Shown: in pieces, positions 62,701-64,000 of the stretch
Numbering within the stretch: the stretch's first letter is position 1
How the letters are laid out: the number at the start of each line of letters is the position of its first letter
NCBI GenBank assembly: GCA_944389455.1
Contig: CALXMK010000001.1
Span: 62,001 to 126,000, forward strand
DNA: 64,000 nt
Source of the DNA: an uncultured Verrucomicrobiota bacterium
GTDB lineage: Bacteria; Verrucomicrobiota; Verrucomicrobiia; Limisphaerales; UBA1412
Direction: 5' to 3'
Notes under the pieces: generated by a model
Seen by the model: only the letters and a program-made list of their open reading frames with translations
What the model was told of the DNA's origin: nothing
The model's database searches: none
Made by a program: the position numbers and the translations under genes

Positions 62701-64000
62701 AGAAGAAATTTACAAAATTTATAATGTAGGCTTAGTCGGTTTAAATGCTGCTCCTCGGATTATAAGTCAGCCGGTTGGAGGATCTTATCTGGAAGAGGAT
62801 GCTGTTGTTATTTCAGCAACAGCTGTTGGATCTGAACCTATGAGTTGGCAATGGTATAAAGATGGAAATCCTATTGAAGGAGCTAATTCTTCTGAATATC
62901 ACCTTAATGGCTATGTGGACGAGAGCGGTGTTTATACAGTATCAGTTTCTAATCACATTGGCACAATCACTAGTGAAGAAGCTTTAGTAACAATATCTTA
63001 TCCTGCCCATTCGATTGATTTGACTGGGCCAAAGTATAATCTCTGGAGTCATCTTAAATTTAATAATAGTTTGGAAGATTCCTCGGGCAATGGTAACTCC
63101 CTGTTTGATGTTGGCTCAACTCCATTTATGGAAGGAATTATTGGGGAGAGTGCATTGAATATTCAATGTGATTATAATAATTGGATCTATAATTATGTGG
63201 GTTTTAACAATAATTTAATTATTGGAGCTAAACCGTTAACAGTGTCATTTTGGATAAAAGTGAATAGTGGCAACATCCTAAATTTACCTATTCTTTGTAA
63301 TACAATGAATGGTCTGGGAGATTATGGATTTACATTAGGCTTAGGAGGGAGTCCCAGCGGAGATATCGCATGTACATTGTTGTCTTATACAGATAATACA
63401 TCTGCAGATTTAAGGACAAGTCTGGATGGAGCTTTTGAGGGCCAATGGAATAATGTTGTTTGTGTAATGATTCCGGGTGAAACACTTAAATTATTTGTAA
63501 ATGGTAAATCTCCAGTAGTTATGGATATTAGCAATGTAACAATCATAGAGGATTCTTCCGAGATAGGTTCTTTAGATAATCCATCAAATGGATTTTTTAT
63601 TGGACAATCTGTTGGATTAGTAGGAATGAATCCGGGCAGTTCTATGGATATTCTTATTGATGATTTGGGTATATGGAGAACAGCTCTTACCGATATAGAA
63701 GCCAGAAGTATTTATCAGGCGGGACTAAATGGATGGAGTTTTGATGAAATTCATGAGGATAAAAATCCTCCAACTATTGGAGTGCAGCCGCAAGGATTAA
63801 TTAGCTATATTAATTCGGATAGATATTATCAGATGGAATTGAATGCTATAGGAGCACAACCAATGCAGATTGAATGGTTTAAAGATGGAGAGTCTTTGGG
63901 GGTTGGGAGAAGAGTTTTGGATATTCTCTTAACAGAGGAAGCTGCCGGTTCATATTATGCTGTAGTTAGTAATGAATACGGACAAGCAGAGACAGATGAA
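59789..64000 (+). CDS. Giant exported LamG/Ig-repeat surface protein, 3' end outside the window
   Basis: The frame starts at ATG 59789 (weak AAAGGAAAAT before it) and is open for all 1404 codons to the window end. A signal peptide (about 1-24, ending SWA) is followed by alternating concanavalin A/LamG-like and Ig-like domains: LamG about 33-260, Ig 266-337, Ig 340-424, LamG 430-670, Ig 675-755, LamG 765-984, Ig 990-1070, LamG 1083-1322 and Ig 1328 on. LamG starts with YYRYN, FYRFD or YWRLGE and contains an IDEVAIFNYALT-type strand. Ig domains show YQWKLDG or YQWYKDG followed by GSYTVEVSN. Likely roles are glycan binding or surface adhesion; no catalytic domain is seen in this part. It may be a T2SS or similarly exported product. 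Confidence 0.93.
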   Translation, partial: MKKKNYLRMSAGIALTILTSYSWASDYESTVLLQNPAAYYRYNTTAEDSSTDPNLGYLDLSGAEFYDAYTRGVPGPDLPGFESDNKSVEYRGGYSTLPSLNLLTSEATILAWVKVPPTHPNYAGLVFNRGDGNSTTTGLDLKGADTFQLGYHWSNHSSSYSFQSALYVEPEKWNLVAMVGNEEGVRLYRGDSSGSLESVLNAVPCVETYLNGIVRVGRDLDSARILSSENNPAYIDEVAIFNYALTEEDVLSIYKTARNESYAPTRVQIVTSDPVMYEGEGSLTVLGNGSFETVEWYRDGVKLDLEGMELINPIAGNYTAKLINSAGSLESDPVVVLSPAKPSITVQPESTSRHPYGRVDFSVEVEGSKPISYQWKLDGVNIDGATNNVLSLRSLDRSQFGSYTVEVSNTVGSEVSESAVLTEVPVEENSFAEEVMKKSPIAFYRFDDTLNDNATELDPYGYTITGIAHDYAGGNDGLYHNLYTFNQIEGAITGDSSGSLHFDGAENYGGWISTDLQMNDYPEGFTVMGWVRMSSGYGRFTDQSAGYFGQNDVLEMGPLSDGRHGGWMSGISPSIYAPNNFGDNVWGLFAMCYDGTAQRLYLNGELAGESFGTANFNSYQFYFNIGGGGVRSDPNVSMDFYTGDIDDVAVFDYGMTQEELMAFWSRGVYGAGSAPVIRTQPKGVCIYETMEREHTLSVLCAGTLPINYQWYKDGIAIEGATSSELNLVLNEETLGNYDVEISNNYGTIRSEVVQIEFIPIPQESSYEGIIYGMNPYAYWRLGETTGNVANERVHGRSGTYTSDNTLGQPGAIKDDEDLSTRFGGIERVIAPSMELDSVSELTLLAWIKSEGTIPHYAGVIFNRNVDSTGATGLDIAHEQVCYHWNDLHYSFRSGLYPENDVWNMVALTVSANEGTVYLGDSKGNLTSKTNYGSHPAASLIGNLQIGGDLIESRRFKGDIDEAVIFTRALSAEEIYKIYNVGLVGLNAAPRIISQPVGGSYLEEDAVVISATAVGSEPMSWQWYKDGNPIEGANSSEYHLNGYVDESGVYTVSVSNHIGTITSEEALVTISYPAHSIDLTGPKYNLWSHLKFNNSLEDSSGNGNSLFDVGSTPFMEGIIGESALNIQCDYNNWIYNYVGFNNNLIIGAKPLTVSFWIKVNSGNILNLPILCNTMNGLGDYGFTLGLGGSPSGDIACTLLSYTDNTSADLRTSLDGAFEGQWNNVVCVMIPGETLKLFVNGKSPVVMDISNVTIIEDSSEIGSLDNPSNGFFIGQSVGLVGMNPGSSMDILIDDLGIWRTALTDIEARSIYQAGLNGWSFDEIHEDKNPPTIGVQPQGLISYINSDRYYQMELNAIGAQPMQIEWFKDGESLGVGRRVLDILLTEEAAGSYYAVVSNEYGQAETDE

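Noticed and set aside
1..64000. CRISPR arrays, rRNA operons or replication origin
   Set aside because: No regularly spaced repeats, no rRNA sequence, and no DnaA-box cluster or dnaA gene were seen.

Overview
The window looks like the chromosome of an anaerobic, low-G+C, Gram-negative bacterium of the Verrucomicrobiota, perhaps an Opitutae-type lineage living in a gut. The phylum call is inference from the gene mix, because no rRNA is present. Supporting features are an LpxC-FabZ fusion plus LpxA and an outer-membrane phospholipase (an LPS outer membrane), a type II secretion gene block, a pseudopilin of the [17 protein letters not shown] type, a giant LamG/Ig-repeat surface protein, glycan-related enzymes, an NAD-linked [FeFe]-hydrogenase (anaerobic life), and the wreck of a mobile element whose nearest relatives I recognise from Bacteroidales.

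Layout. 1-9.2 kb: the end of a sialidase-like gene; a minus-strand block with a gamma-carbonic-anhydrase-like protein, a flavin oxidoreductase, a STAS protein and single-chain GlyRS; a seven-heme membrane cytochrome; and a GH50/agarase-like enzyme divergent from a sugar isomerase whose leader is strongly structured. 9.6-11 kb: a decayed Rhs/YD-repeat gene. 11.2-20.1 kb: a CobA-HemD-like fusion, a TlpA lipoprotein, recA with a perfect palindrome at its start, and a four-gene hydrogenase operon of the HndABCD type. 20.3-25.5 kb: family-4 UDG, parvulin, SerA, DHFR and an alpha/beta hydrolase. 25.7-36.3 kb: arginine decarboxylase, MidA-like and TlyA methyltransferases, NAD kinase, NfeD, LpxC-FabZ and LpxA. 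36.4-45.6 kb: gspE-gspL-gspM-gspD, a Nudix hydrolase, tRNA-Thr(TGT) and typA. 45.7-47.6 kb: an unrecognised charged protein. 47.6-50.8 kb: the Bacteroidales-type scar (dead integrase, dead mobilization gene, intact AlkZ-like cargo). 50.9-58.5 kb: a small conserved protein, PyrB, an M50 protease, an exported HNH protein, an MFS transporter, PldA, a cysteine-cluster protein and MscS. 58.9-64 kb: a pseudopilin and the start of the LamG/Ig giant.

How the parts work together. LpxC-FabZ, LpxA, PldA, NfeD and GspE/L/M/D concern envelope building and secretion. The LamG/Ig protein carries a Sec signal and is a plausible surface or secreted product. The hydrogenase ties NADH/ferredoxin balance to H2. 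SpeA starts polyamine synthesis, SerA serine and PyrB pyrimidine.

Regulatory signals. Start codons often lack a Shine-Dalgarno sequence, and at least three genes (GH50-like, TlpA, MFS) have sigma70-like promoters whose -10 box nearly touches the start codon, which suggests leaderless or near-leaderless mRNAs. The items I rate most worth checking are the recA palindrome, the structured leader at 8016-8086, the two-codon reading frame in front of lpxC-fabZ, and the inter-phylum mobile-element scar. I did not find an evident new multi-gene defence or biosynthetic system.
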